47,815 bases of DNA from Tulasnella sp. 424 (GCA_019633425.1 WSUB01000243.1:1-47815), one strand, 5' to 3'; numbered from the stretch's first letter, positions 10,580-26,310 are shown. Numbers and translations: made by a program. Notes: generated from the sequence alone by a model not told the origin.

Positions 10580-10860
10580 AACGACTGACGAACCTCGGGA
10601 ATACCGGCTTCGAATTCTACTTGATCTTGCGAGAGTCTCCGAACGGATCCGCGGTTCTTCGCAACGGGGAAAAGGGAAGCAAGGGTGAGAGGACGATTTC
10701 GGTCGATGGCCGGGTTCGGGAAGATCAAACCTGATCCCGTGACCTCGTGCCTGAGTGGTCCAACCGCCAAGTCGTTTCCAAAGGGAAACTCCACGGCCAC
10801 CACCTCTGGATTAGCAACCGAGCTTTTGACGAGCAATGTACGGGGCTCAGTGGTCGAAGA
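10580..10860. repeat. Spacer repeat copy R2
   Basis: Homologous to R1, R3 and R4. Shared landmarks: CCTCGGGAATACCGGCTTCG, GCGAGAGTCTCC, ATCCCGTGACCTCGTGCCTG, AGGGAAACTCC, CCGAGCTTTTGACGAGCAATG. It lies about 0.4-0.65 kb upstream of pectin lyase A. The rest of the 10199-11227 spacer shows no gene. Confidence 0.65.
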
Positions 10861-11227
10861 GGGTTTCTTTTCTCATTATTGGGCTTTATGTCTATGTCTG
10901 GGGTGGTTCCGGCCTTCAACGAACCGGACGTTAGGTTTACGACAACTGAGACTTACAACTAATTCGGTCAGCGTACAGGGCACTCTCGGCGGTCCTCGGA
11001 GCGAGCTAAGTGAGGCATTCTTTGACGGCCGGTGAAGGGGCGTATTGGAGCAGATCTAAGCTCACCACAAGTCGGAGGATTTAGGAGAAAGCGAAAAATT
11101 CGGGAGCACTCAAGAATGTGAAGTTAGGAGCCATTGTCACATGTTAAGGATTGAAGATCCAGTGCAACAGACATCTATATTAACCGGCTCTGCTAAATAC
11201 ATAGCCGAATAAGCGACGTCATCTTTC

Positions 11228-13616
11228 TCAGTTCACGATGCCGACACCACTGTTGGCTTGCACGTAGGCGGGAACATCGGCAACGCCCATTGGCTTCAGG
11301 CCCTTGACGACGGACTAGGCGGAGAGCACTCAGTGAGTTGTAAGTGTAGGACAAGAGAAAGCCAGCACATACCTGGCTCCCGACGGTACTCAAAACGCTG
11401 GTGGTCAAACGGGAAGCGACGGTGCCAGAGGCGGAATCCTGTCGGTTCCATTCGCACACACGGCCCATGTACGAAGAGCACGCGGCAGCATCTGCGACCG
11501 TTTGGACGAAGTATTCGCTGCCGCCTGCGGACGCTCCGGTGTCAGGGGTGGTTACAGCTTGCTGAATGCCATCCAATAGTGACGTTTAGCTGAATATATG
11601 CGGTTTTCTCTGAGATGGACGTACGAAGTAATTTCCTTCTGCAAGAACAATGGAGCCAACCTCGGCATCGATTGCGTGGCCACCAACATTGTCGTAGAAG
11701 TCTATGCAATTCCTGGTGTGAGGATCCCTCAATCACAAATATCGCGACTCTCGAACTCACTGTTTACGAGGTGCAACTGCTGGCTGTAGTCGCCAGTGTA
11801 TCCACCTAGGATGTATGCGCATCAGTCCAACCACAGTCCCTTAATTGTAGCACGATATGACAAACCGATGTGAGGTCCGCGGCCTAAAGAAAATGACGTG
11901 AGATCAGGATTGATGATGGAACCGTTCAAACGCACCTGAGGTGTGATAGATGTGGTTCTGCATAATTGTAATCTGGTCTGCAGTGCCCAAGAACAGGAAG
12001 ACCCAATAGTGCATGCCTAAAAATCACTCGGTCATTATCATAAGGTTTGCAACGCGAATCGATACCCAATCGTACCATTGCACCTTCGAATGGGTTTAAA
12101 ATGAACGAGCGCTCAAAGGGAGAGGACAGAAACCACCTACGAGGCGCTGTATGAAGTTGTTCCATCGAAGTAATTGTTACTAATAGTGATTCCAGTGTTG
12201 GGATCGTAGTGGCTAATGGCACAGCGTTAGAGCAGACAAAGTGGGATAACGCAATCGACGTACGAGACGATGAACTGGCGGCCGACTCGAGCGATGTAGT
12301 TGTGGTCGATCCAGACTTTGGTAGCGCCCGAGAGATTGACTGAAAAGAGGTCAGAAACCGGTTGAGATGATCGGAATGGTCGCACATACTGGCATCACCA
12401 CCCCAGACATATTCAGCACTGTAAATCAACGATGACGGTCAGTACAGATGGCCAGGGTCCGAAAATGAACTCTAACGGACTTGAGGTCGGTGATTTGAAT
12501 GTCTACAGAAAAACGTCAATGAATTCGTTCAAGCATGTGAGCGATGTGGTACGCACTTTGAATGATGACGTTCGAAACATTCACCAACGTCAAACCGATG
12601 CCTTTGCTGAGTTTCAACGCCTGTCAGTCAAAATCTGAGATAGTGTGAAGTGCCACTTACATTCCGGCGCTGCTGCCCTTTCCGATGATTGTCTTGTTGC
12701 TGTTAACGGTCAGCGCTTTGCTCGCTCCTGAGGTGTAATAGGTAACATCATAGAGGGTCCTGGAGGGGTTGACAAAGGTAAGCAACGACTCAAACCAGCC
12801 TTTCAGTTGCTTACTGGCCGTCGCATTGGCCCACAGAGTTTTCAATGGTCATCTGAGGGGTGTAGCCATTCGTGCAGGTCCAGAGCTTGCAGGCTTGGCC
12901 ACTGGTGGTGCCGTAGTATGATGTATAGTCGAAGATTTTGGTGAGCACGATGATTCGCTGTTGATAATATAGTTTCAACATTGAGACCTCTAAGGAGCGC
13001 CGCAGACCACTTACCGTTGTGCTGTCAGACAGGTAGGTCAGGAGCTCAGCCGTCGTGGTCGGAGTGACAGTTACTCCTCCGGCACCACCGGTCGTGCCTT
13101 GAGAAACTTCATAAGTAGCAAGAATCGACAAAAGCCTCAATCGACTGACCAGTGGCGAAACCGACTGGGGTACCCTTGGCCCCCGAGGATGATGTGCTTG
13201 TGCTCGTGGTAGTCGTGGTAGTCGCCTTCGTCGTCGTGGTCGTCTTGGTGGTGGTAGTGGTGGCAGTAGTCGCCAAGCATTGATAGTAACTTGAGTAATG
13301 CGTCAGCATACCGAAGGCTTTATAAGAAGGACAAACGAACTAGTCATTTTGATACACGCAGGTAAGGCCAGAGTCACAGGTGGTGGAGCCTGAGAGGTGA
13401 AAGCATCAATCTATATACCATGAACGTTGTCCATGATTTCTCTTTGCAACGTACCCGTGTAGGTGAGTCCACCGCATTGACCTTCATGAGATAAGGTCTA
13501 TAAACTAACCATTGGAGACGTGGATACAGATGTCACGCACCATACTCAGCAACTGCTGCGGTCAATCTGGCACCCAAGGATGCAACGACGAGACTGGAAA
13601 AGAGAGTAGATTTCAT
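11228..13616 (-). CDS. Secreted CBM1-PL1 pectin lyase B (456 aa, 19 exons)
   Basis: A complete paralogue of pectin lyase A in tandem, with the same module order: signal peptide, CBM1, Thr-rich linker two codons shorter, PL1 beta-helix. Exons, 5' to 3': 13541-13616, 13455-13481, 13341-13389, 13150-13289, 13015-13097, 12815-12957, 12661-12759, 12557-12606, 12481-12502, 12390-12418, 12264-12339, 12141-12212, 12076-12083, 11936-12016, 11866-11883, 11761-11805, 11625-11701, 11373-11561, 11228-11314. Apart from the linker exon (140 versus 146 nt), every exon has the same length as in gene A, including the 8-nt exon. The total is 1,371 nt without a stop. EYVWGGDA, VWIDHNYIARVGRQ and SGRGPHVG are kept, so activity is expected. 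Exon and intron structure date the duplication after intron gain. Confidence 0.93.
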
Positions 13617-13689
13617 TGTCCAAGACCTGAAGGGTGGTGGAAGGTTTCGAGTGGGATGATAACACTTGGGATCTTTCAATTCTGCGTAT

Positions 13690-13697
13690 TATAAATA
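13690..13697 (-). promoter_or_regulatory. TATA box of pectin lyase B
   Basis: TATTTATA on the minus strand lies 74 bp upstream of the ATG. Its position agrees with the TATA boxes of the other three genes in the cluster. Confidence 0.5.
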
Positions 13698-13844
13698 CCC
13701 AACCTCATCCCCCATTAATAGTACCTGTATGGTGCCTTCTTCCCTATGGCAAAGAGGGCTCTGAGATGGGTCACTGCCGCGTCGAATCGGAAGGACTCAC
13801 GATGCTCCCGAAGTAACTTTCCACTGGCACAATAAGGTTGCACT

Positions 13845-14904
13845 ATTAGTTGGCTATTTTTATCTCGATCCGCAGCAAGGCGCTCTTCGGCATTCGAATT
13901 ACTCCCGAGCCGTGATGGCTGGCGGGGGGACGTAGATGCCATCCAATCGCTGAATATCGGATATACAGACTTCGAATTCCTATTTGTTGATGTTAATCGC
14001 CACAAAATACCCCACAGCCCCTAGCGACTGAGACGAAGCAGTGCCGTAGGGAGAAGTCGGTTGTGGGTCGCCCTGAGTTCGAGAAGCAATAGAACGAACC
14101 TCGTGACTAGTACCTGAGTGGTAGGCAGGATGGCATTGCCAAGCCTTCCCCAAGAGGAAACATGCTGACTGCAATCTCTCAGGGTGCAGACCGAGCTTTT
14201 GACGAGCAATGCACGGCGCGCATGATTCGGAAGCGAGGTATCGGTACCGAATCCACAAGGCGGGGCGTGAGATACCTTGACGAAGTACGAAACATTTGAG
14301 GAATCTCCCCAAGTGATCGATTGAGTGATGACCATATAAAATGGCTGACCACGCAGAGTCCTATGACGTAATTTAACTTGGACTTTCTTCCGATTGTCGA
14401 AATTTAATAAATAAAAACCGATACCTACAGAGGTATCTGAAGCGACAGAGCTTGAACCCTAGCTCTCGCCAAAGTCCAGCAAAATCCTTGAGACATACTG
14501 AAAGGCGTTGATACCTTCCATCCGCAGCTACGCGGGAGAAATAGCAGCGCTTCTTCATTCGAGGTTCACTGCAGATCGGTATTTTCGGAAGGCTACGACG
14601 CAAGAACGCAAGGCGTGCTGCCTCGTGCATCTAAGAATGCACTATGAATGCTGTTCGGCAACGTGTTTCAAGTATTCTAGATAATTTATTCGAGATAATC
14701 CGAAAGTATCGGGGGTGCGAAATCCACAACGAGCCGCGTTGATTCGACCAGGGACACTCGTGGAAAACCGTGCGCACCTCGGCAGCTGCTGTAGCTAATC
14801 GACTCGAAGCTGATCCAGCGCTTCAGCAGTCTTTGAAAACGTCTACTTACGCTGACGTCGGTAACATCAAGGCAAATCCATTCGGATGGTGTCGCAACCG
14901 AGTA
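13845..14904. repeat. Duplicated spacer block A (contains R3 at 13937-14230)
   Basis: Block A and block B (15892 to about 17000) are diverged tandem copies. Matching stretches include the R repeat (13937-14230 versus 15983-16270) and 14396-14640 versus 16409-16612 (shared ACCGACAGAGGTA-like start, GCATCCGCAGTTCAC-like centre). After the inserted MITE, block A resumes at 15660 (ATTCTCACGTCGA) and matches about 16875. No protein similarity was recognised. Confidence 0.6.
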
Positions 14905-14913
14905 CCGGATGAC
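14905..14913. repeat. Left 9-bp target site duplication of the MITE
   Basis: CCGGATGAC here is repeated exactly at 15651-15659, directly outside the terminal inverted repeats. Confidence 0.85.
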
Positions 14914-15650
14914 GGCTTATTCTAATCAGCGACCCCCCTCGGAGAAACCCCCGCGGCGACCCCTTCCGATCGGAAGGTGTGCTGACTAATTCAGCACCTC
15001 GGGTGACGCCAGGAGTTCGCCAAGGGCGTAAGGGTCCTCACACCTTCCCGTCACCTCAGCCGATGTGAACGAGCCGGAGGTGCCAGGGACCAGAGCGTCG
15101 CAGTCCTGACTGGCGCGTTGGTTGTCGCTGTTGACGATGGCCACGACCACGGAGACGGTGGGCGGCGATTGGCGATTGTATGTAGGTTGTTAGACCGGTA
15201 TCTAGAAAAATAGATAATAGCTTGTACCGTAAATGCTCTGCTAAGTCTATGTGTGTTTTGAGCGCCGACAGACAACGGGTGCGGTGATGACATCCACCGC
15301 TGACTGCCATACACGCTGGTTTGACAATTTTGAGTTTTTTCATTAAAACAAGCACGGAGGAGAGGCCTTTGTTATGTACGATTCTATGACGGCCGCGTGC
15401 CACCTCTGCAGTCTTGGCCATCGTCGACGACGGCAGCCGATGCGCCAGTCGGGACTGCAACCTCTCTGGTCCCTGGCACCTCCACCTCGTTCACATCGTC
15501 TAAGGTGACGGGAAGGTGTGAGAACCCTTACGCCCTTGGCGAACTCCTCTGACAGCGTCACCCGAGGTGCTGAATGAGTCAGCACACCTTCCGATCGGAA
15601 GGGGTCACCGCGGGGGTTTCTCCGAGGGGGGTCGCTGATTAGAATAAGCC
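14914..15650. mobile_element. Non-autonomous Mutator-like (MULE) MITE, 737 bp
   Basis: The ends are inverted repeats: GGCTTATTCTAATCAGCGAC at the left matches the reverse complement of the right end. The inverted homology runs inwards with few mismatches for about 240 bp (14914 to about 15150 against about 15400-15650), leaving an internal part of roughly 250 bp without a transposase ORF. A perfect 9-bp direct duplication (CCGGATGAC) flanks it. Long terminal inverted repeats with a 9-bp TSD are typical of Mutator-like elements; hAT makes 8 bp and PIF/Harbinger 3 bp. The perfect TSD suggests a fairly recent insertion, and mobilisation would need a transposase elsewhere. Confidence 0.85.
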
Positions 15651-15659
15651 CCGGATGAC
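15651..15659. repeat. Right 9-bp target site duplication of the MITE
   Basis: Exact copy of CCGGATGAC at 14905-14913. Confidence 0.85.
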
Positions 15660-15891
15660 CGGCAGGTATCCAATCTCACCATTCTCACGTCGACGCGGGT
15701 CCGAAGATACTATCACGTGCTGTCCGTAGTCCCAGTGATCTTTGGACCGACGACTTTGGAGATCGATACATGAGCTATGGAACGCGATACAGCGCAAACC
15801 CACGTCTTGCAGTAGTACCCATCAATAAATTTCCGTCGATGAACGAAGATAGTTCTGCAGATGCGTCAGTAACAGAGCTGGAAGATTAATT

Positions 15892-17000
15892 TTCTATTTT
15901 TACCTCGACGCTCGGCAAGGTGCCTTCCAGAAATTCAGCCAACTTCGGTAATGGCTTGCGAGCCCGATTTAGTTATTGTGGAATAGCTGAATGTCGGATA
16001 TACTGGCTTCGAGTTTCCCATTTATTGGCGAGAGTCCCCACAAATGGATCCGCCAGTCTTGACGGCTGGGAAAAAGAAGTACCGCAGGGACAAATCGTCT
16101 CCAAACGGCCCTGAGTTCGAGAAGCTCAATGGATTGCTCGTGACCGGGTACCTGGGTGGTAGATCTGAGGTATTGCCAAGTCTTCCCCAAGAGGAAACCC
16201 GCAAGCAGCGATCTCTCTCAAGCCGTAGGCCGAGTATTTGACGAGCAAAGCACGGGGCACAGGGAAGGTAAGGCCAGCGTGGGCCATCACAACGACTGGC
16301 AAGACAATTGAGGTCTCTCTCTTGGTTAAAATATCCTGGTGATTTCTATTTAAGAGTGTTCATCAAAAAAAGCCCTGCCGGGAAGATAAATTACGATTTT
16401 TGGGTGGTTGATCGGTAGAAAATAACCGACAGAGGTACTGGAAGTTCCAGAACTCGAGGTGCAACTCTGGCTAGAGTCCAGCAAGCGCCCGAAACGAGTC
16501 GCAAAGCTTTGGGATACTCTGTTCGCATCGATGCGTCATCCGCAGTTCACCACAGATTGGTACTTCGGAGCGCGATGACGCAACCAAGGACGGGCTGCAT
16601 CCAATGAGACGTATTAGACTAGCTCCTCACTTTCAATGTTTATAGGTTTGGAATAATCCGAAAGAATCGGAGCCACATCGTCGGCAATGGGGACCTGAGG
16701 TTCGGTCGGGGCTTCTGTGGAAAACCGGGGGTCGCTTGCTGCACATAGGTTACCGTGTCGGAACGGGTCCAGCGCATCTCAACATTGACAAAGAGATGCT
16801 CACACGCTGGTATTAATACGTTCTCGCCACGTATATTATTTTGGATGGTAAGTAGAAAGAACACCCTTCATGATTCTCACGTCGATTCTGAGAATCGGTC
16901 ACGTGGGCACTTTTGGGGACATACATACTGAAGGACGGATACGCTCAAGAACGCACGAAACAGGCAGGTTCGATCGGATATATCTTAACTGCTTGCTGCT
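15892..17000. repeat. Duplicated spacer block B (contains R4 at 15983-16270)
   Basis: Tandem partner of block A without the MITE. R4 ends in GACGAGCAAAGCACGGGG, like the other R copies. Nothing coding was recognised between here and the xylanase A stop (17437). Confidence 0.6.
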
Positions 17001-17436
17001 AGAGGTGTGAGTGTGTGGAGTATTACGACTGTGTAGCACGGAAATCCCCGGCGCTGCTCCTCCACCAAAGAAACCCACCACTACGAATAATTTCTCGCTC
17101 AAACGCATCCAAAACGCAAACATCGCCCATTCCCCCATTCGTCCCGCTCCAATCCACTATGATGAACTTCTCGGGATGCTATCAGATCGTATTCATCGCG
17201 AGCAGCATTCAGTATGTAACCATTCGGAAGATCTGCTGTCGCATAGTGACCTGAAAAAGGACTATTAGCCTCAACGAGTAGAAGAACACCGTTAAGTGAT
17301 TGTTCCGAAATGCTCTCAAGTAAGGTCACTCGCGTCTGTAATGTATGTATGCCGTATGTATTCACGCTGAGTATGTAATTTGGTAAGCCAGCACGGCGGA
17401 AACCATGAAATAATGGAGAGAAGTGCCATAGGCAGG

Positions 17437-19285
<1,849 letters not shown>

Positions 19286-19358
19286 TTTTCTTTAGGTATT
19301 CAACTGAGAGATTTGACGATGCGAATGAGGACTAACGTCCCGCCAAGGACGATCATCA

Positions 19359-19365
19359 TTTTATA
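19359..19365 (-). promoter_or_regulatory. TATA box of xylanase A
   Basis: TATAAAA on the minus strand, 74 bp upstream of the start codon. The rest of the 19366-20644 spacer shows no gene or terminal repeat. Confidence 0.6.
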
Positions 19366-20644
19366 CAGCGTCCTCGAGCTTGGCAAAACGAGCTTGGCAA
19401 GACCGGCTCGGTCGGTGCTCATCCAAAGTAGGAATCATCTTCCGGATGAGAAATTGTCCGGAGACTTCACAGAAAGCAGCGCTGTACTTGTGGGTGCGAG
19501 ATGGCAACGTTCAAGAATTTCTGTCAAATCGCGGATTTGCCGGAGGTCGGACGGAGGCTACTATTTCCGAATTTAGAACCTCGTTGGCATGTTAGATGCC
19601 GCAGTAAGTCCTTGGCCCCGGAATCATGGCTTCGATCGAGCTGTTCAGCCTCGACTACTGCGGATCAGAAGTCCTGCGAGAAGTCCTGTGACGGCCGTCT
19701 TATTTCCGGCCCACGGTTCAGCTGGTGAGCGGAACCCCTTGAGCACTGAATTCGCGCATCATCATCACCTTCAGAAAGGAACCAGCGTTTTTCGGAGAGA
19801 TGATCTTCATTATCTTGGCCCTTTTGGCATATTCCTACCGGAGGTAATACTAAACAAGTTCCCTGCCCGACCCGGCTGACTTGGAGCTGCAACTCTTCGT
19901 TGCATATTCACCTGATGTTCCCGCTTATGAAAACATGTCCTGAAGTTCATAAAAAATCTATCTCACCGTACATTTCTTTGTGCTACGAGGCCCCGGTAGA
20001 AAATTTGGGCCCTGTGGACCCACTTTGGGAACTGGGAATCCACGACGGCACACGAGCCCCGAGGCCGAGCCGTCGGGTGGTTTTCGAGAACGAGCACTTC
20101 GTTTTGACTGGCGCAAACATAAACGTTTGAGACATGACAGGGAGTATCGACAGCCTCGGGCGAAATTGAAACATGCTGATCGGTGCCAAACCCCTTAGCA
20201 GGGAGCTGCCTGGGGAACGCCCTCCATGGAGCTACTGGACCAACGGGGTGTTGAGCCGAGATTAGTTAGGATTCAAACTTTACTTCACACTAGCCAACGA
20301 AGAGAGAAGAAAAGTCTTCTAGGGCGTTTGATGACGCCCCACGCCGTCTAAATTGCCCTTTGGAGTCTGGTCATAATGAATCCCAGGCATACAGAGCTGA
20401 GACTTTAGTGCAGCCCCATTATCTATTCACCGAGCTGGCTTTCAATCACACTACAAACGATGAAGGCCAAGAAATCTTGTCGTCGAAGGAGTGTTCCTCC
20501 GACTCGCTCTAGATCTTCCGGTCGCGGTTCAGATAACTACCAGAGGGAAGCCGGGTATTGTACAACAAAATAGTGGTAATCCATTTCAGTGGCGTGTAGT
20601 CTACCCCACACACTAATCGCAGTTGAGGGAATCGGGCCAACAGA

Positions 20645-22520
<1,876 letters not shown>

Positions 22521-22604
22521 ATTCCCCCCAAAAAATCGGTAATGCGTTTGAGTGGATGTGAACGTAATTAGATGATCGTACTGGAGCGCACCGAGCCCTT
22601 CAGC

Positions 22605-22612
22605 CTTTTATA
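22605..22612 (-). promoter_or_regulatory. TATA box of xylanase B
   Basis: TATAAAAG on the minus strand, about 85 bp upstream of the ATG. It is the clearest core promoter in the cluster. Confidence 0.65.
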
Positions 22613-23484
22613 TCGTCTCCCGTGACGGTCCGGTCAGGCAAATGCCAAGCAATTCCATCATCCAATAGTATAGGGCGACCGGGGTGATCGCTAAGTGGAA
22701 ACAGCTTAACCTCGCGCCAAGCTTCGTCGCAGATTTTCCGGAGTTCTTGTGTCCTAGATTAGGCAGGTGGACTCACACCCTAACCGCCGCGATTACTCCT
22801 TTCTTCGGAAGGTAAGGCTTCGAATCCGATTAGTGATTCTATCGGGGATGCGTAAATGATTTGCAAAATACGGAGAAAAACGAAAATCAGGACTCCACCT
22901 CGTTGTTCGAAAGGCGTCGTCATCCGATTTCGGCGAAAACACACAGCAACAGACAATTCGAGGCCGAACATTACTAAGGGTTGCTCGAAGGTCGGCCATT
23001 GCCCCTCTTAATTTAAGTTGATCGAGCTTTTAACGATCCTCTGTTAAACCGTTCAGGCAGAACCTCTTTGTTGTAGAGCACTGCTACTTAGTGTCGAACG
23101 AACTCAGACCCCTCAACTGCATCTCAAATCGTCCCATTTCCCCATTGGGTGAACCAAACAAAATGACCAAGACCCTTCAATCCATCGTGTCTATTTCTGA
23201 AATGTGCACTAACGTATGTACGGGATACTGCCGAGCGGAATCTCCGTCGGCAACGCGCTGGCACAGTGGCCGGCTTTCGAACACGGCCGTTGCAGGTTGC
23301 CACTTCCGACACGTGACCGAAGGGTGGTTTCCAACCGCTTGTTCAACCACTTACCCACAACGTAGAGCCAAGGCGGAAAGGCTCAACTGCGCGAGAGGTC
23401 CCCCAGTTCTACTCTCAGCATATATTGTAAGTCGCTGGTCTATTCAGTCGTATACCTTATATCTCCGTAAGATACTTTAGTCTG
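22613..23484. other. Intergenic spacer with R-like fragments
   Basis: It separates xylanase B (minus) from the F-box gene (plus), so it holds a divergent promoter region. GATCGCTAAGTGGAAAC near 22687 and GGCTTCGAATCC near 22817 resemble parts of repeat R. No coding exon was recognised. Confidence 0.4.
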
Positions 23485-24837
23485 ATGCTGATCCCCAGCA
23501 TTGACTTCTCAAGAACCACAGTTCACATTCCCATCTCTCGCCATATGGATGCACCGGATTCCATACCCGCATCAACTTCACCCCCTCCGTCAACAGTTTC
23601 GACGTGCACAGCCCCAATCAATCACCTACCAGATGAACTGCTCCTCGATATCCTTTCTCTCACTTTCCATCGTTGGAGATGGCACCCCTGGGAGAGCCTT
23701 TGTCTTGGGCTTGTCTGCAAACGGTGGCATGACATTGTCATGTCATCAGCAATCTTCTGGCCACAGATCTCCTCCGACCAAGGGGTACAGGCTGCCCAAG
23801 CGATCTTGCATCGCAACCTGGGAGGAGACCTGATATTTGACTTGGACGAGAGGGATTGGGGTTCTTCTAAATATGCAGACGAACGAGAGGCTGTGTTGAA
23901 GTTGGCCCTTGCGCAAATCCACCGCTGGAAAACGTTCTGTTTCTGGGGTAACTTACGACAAGACCTCCTCGCAGAAATTACGGCCAAGGCCTCCTCACTC
24001 AAGGAACTTCTCCTAAATATCGAAGGAGTCGGCTCAACAACCGCGCATACCCTTTCCCTCGGAGAAGGCCCACCTCTCAGCTACTTAAGCCTAAGCGAAA
24101 TTGGTGTAGACTGGAGTGCCAATCGCCTGACTGGCTTGCAAACGCTCAGTATAAGCCATATCCGCCACGGCCCTACGTCAGCCCAGCTATACTCCATCCT
24201 ATCATCCTCCCCCTTCCTTAACCATCTCACCGTTCAAAATGTCACGAACAAAGACACCTCCGTTTTCCAGGGTCCTCCCATCCATCTCCCGTTACTCACC
24301 AACACCTATCTTCACCAACTTCCCGACCATCTTCTTACATTCCTGGTGGCCCACCTAACAACGGAATCCTGCACCTCCATCAGGCTTGAAACTATTCCGC
24401 CGTCGCCCGCTTCTATCCGAGCACTCTCTCTGGCCACAAGAGTGATCCAGTCTGCTTCTCCAATCGAGGTCGGGTACGAAGAAAATACGAGGGTGGCAAG
24501 CGTGAAAATAGGCCCAGTAGGGTTTATGAACACGAGAGGATATCCGGAAGCCTCCATACTATTGAGGGACATCAGGCTTGATGAAGTCCTCCTTGGGCTC
24601 ACGGATATCATCCTGAATGGTGAAGGAAATCCGGATGTTCGACTTCGAGTTTCAAGTACCGTCTTTGATCCCGACGCAATTCAGCTCATCTACAGCAGTC
24701 GACTCGAGCTGAGGCAGGTGATGGATATAGCTACTTCTTTAACGCCTTTCTTGAAGAAGAAATTGAGTGAGGAGTGGATTGGGGCTCGCGACTTCATTCG
24801 TGAGTTGAGGGATTTGATAGCGACTCGGAGTCCTTAA
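23485..24837 (+). CDS. F-box protein (450 aa)
   Basis: The N-terminal half of the domain reads INHLPDELLLDILSLTF...ESLCLGLVCKRWHDIVMSSAIFWPQI (about residues 47-95), a standard basidiomycete F-box that would recruit SKP1-CUL1 ubiquitin ligases. The C-terminal 350 residues show leucine-rich, LRR-like spacing (LSYLSLSEI, LQTLSISHI, LNHLTVQNV) of the kind used for substrate binding. There are no introns. A second in-frame ATG (23545, residue 21) starts a more family-typical N-terminus and may be the real start. The substrate is unknown. These proteins form large, fast-evolving families in Agaricomycetes, and a decayed copy follows directly. Confidence 0.85.
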   Translation: MLIPSIDFSRTTVHIPISRHMDAPDSIPASTSPPPSTVSTCTAPINHLPDELLLDILSLTFHRWRWHPWESLCLGLVCKRWHDIVMSSAIFWPQISSDQGVQAAQAILHRNLGGDLIFDLDERDWGSSKYADEREAVLKLALAQIHRWKTFCFWGNLRQDLLAEITAKASSLKELLLNIEGVGSTTAHTLSLGEGPPLSYLSLSEIGVDWSANRLTGLQTLSISHIRHGPTSAQLYSILSSSPFLNHLTVQNVTNKDTSVFQGPPIHLPLLTNTYLHQLPDHLLTFLVAHLTTESCTSIRLETIPPSPASIRALSLATRVIQSASPIEVGYEENTRVASVKIGPVGFMNTRGYPEASILLRDIRLDEVLLGLTDIILNGEGNPDVRLRVSSTVFDPDAIQLIYSSRLELRQVMDIATSLTPFLKKKLSEEWIGARDFIRELRDLIATRSP

Positions 24838-24944
24838 TAAGCATCATAGCTAACTACAGAACCGTTACATTACCTCTGCGACTGTATCGTCTGGTTTCAA
24901 AAGAAATATGGATGTGAAAGGTTCCCGAAAATATCAGGATAAAA

Positions 24945-25937
24945 ACGAGGAACATGATTTTTGACTTGGATAATAGCCCTTATGCAGACCGGACACGTGC
25001 AGAACGTGCCGCAGTCTTGGATTTGGCACTTACGCAAGTGCACCGATGGAAGACTTTCTTCTTCGGGGGTGCATTTCGAGAAAAGCTGTTTGCGACTATC
25101 GGGGGGAGAGCTTCTGCACGCGAGGAACTCTTTGTGGACCTAAGTCTCGCGGAAGTTGAATCTAGCTAAGCCATCACTTTCGGAGGCGGCTAACCACATC
25201 GATGCGTGATCTTTTACGGGATAGATCTCGATTGGTGCTCGAGTCGGCCGGCGGTCTGCACTCACTCACTCTAGATTCGATCTCCCAAGGTCCTTCGTTG
25301 GCTCAGTTCCACTCCATGTTCTCGTCATCCCCCTCACTCGAAATCCTCTATTTTAACCTCATTAATGTTGGAGATCCATCTCAACCTAACCTACCACTTA
25401 TTTAACTCCCATTCCTCAGCAATATCAACCTTAGTTCCATTCCTAAAAATCCCCTTTCCATTCCTGTTTCCCATCGAACCTCCGCATGCACTTCTCTCAG
25501 CCTTGATGAAGTCGCTTCACCATACTCCTCCCAGCGGGCCCTTGCTCTGGCCCTAAACGCCCTCCAATCATCCTCTCGAATTGGAATTGAGTATAACGGG
25601 GGGACGGAGACGACATGTCAGTCAAGACGGATCACGGTCTTATCGTTCGACGAAACCCGGGTGGGCTGAGGAGTCCCGGGCTTCCATGACGTTGAAAGGC
25701 ATAAGGCTAGAGGAGGTCTTGCTCAAATTAGTTGACGTACTTGCTACAAACAAGTGTGATCCGACCATTGGTATTCGTGTTTTACGTGGGGATGGCCACA
25801 ACCATCCGACATTCGTCGGTGCTGAGGTGGTGCTGACTCCCTTCGTCGAGACCCGCCTTCCACTTAAGACATTCTTGCTGGAGAAGCTTTCTCGAGCTCA
25901 GGAGTGGCTTGGATTAGAAGCGTTTATCTACCAATGA
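24945..25937 (+). pseudogene. Decayed tandem copy of the F-box/LRR protein
   Basis: Three out-of-phase pieces match the C-terminal part of the upstream gene in order. 24954-25169 (FDLDNSPYADRT...LTQVHRWKTFFF) parallels its FDLDERDWG...AQIHRWKTFCF; 25202-25405 (LHSLTLDSISQGPSLAQFHS) parallels LQTLSISHIRHGPTSAQLYS; 25581-25937 (LKGIRLEEVLLKLVDVL) parallels LRDIRLDEVLLGLTDII. The F-box itself is missing, and stops and frameshifts separate the pieces. Confidence 0.8.
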
Positions 25938-26310
25938 GGCGAGGCGGTCAGGAGGGACGCGGTTCTGGACCCACCGGGATCATGGTGATAATTTGATGCG
26001 TAAAGAGCTCGACGTGTCCTAGCTTATGTAAGATTAACTCGAACGATAGCTTTTATAATATTCTAAGCGTGGATCGTTTCTATTGCATTAGAGCTGATGA
26101 AACAGTCGAGGTGAAACGTGATGCGGAAATGTGATATCAAAGGATTTCCCCTATGATTCATACCTGCCTTGTCCAGAGGCCTTTTTCCCATGCCTCTATT
26201 TCTACTGAACTAACCACACGTAGAGCAGGAGAGGAATCCAGGCATTATGTCATACGTCTGTAAGCGGGAGATACTGTTCTTCAAGCCGAACATCACGATC
26301 TAACAGCTAT
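25938..26310. other. Intergenic spacer, nothing recognised
   Basis: No coding or repeat feature is seen between the F-box relic and the gag-like relic. Confidence 0.4.

Noticed and set aside
15056..15460. 134-aa minus-strand frame inside the MITE
   Set aside because: It spans the inverted repeats and the short internal region, has an Arg-rich low-complexity composition and no transposase motif.
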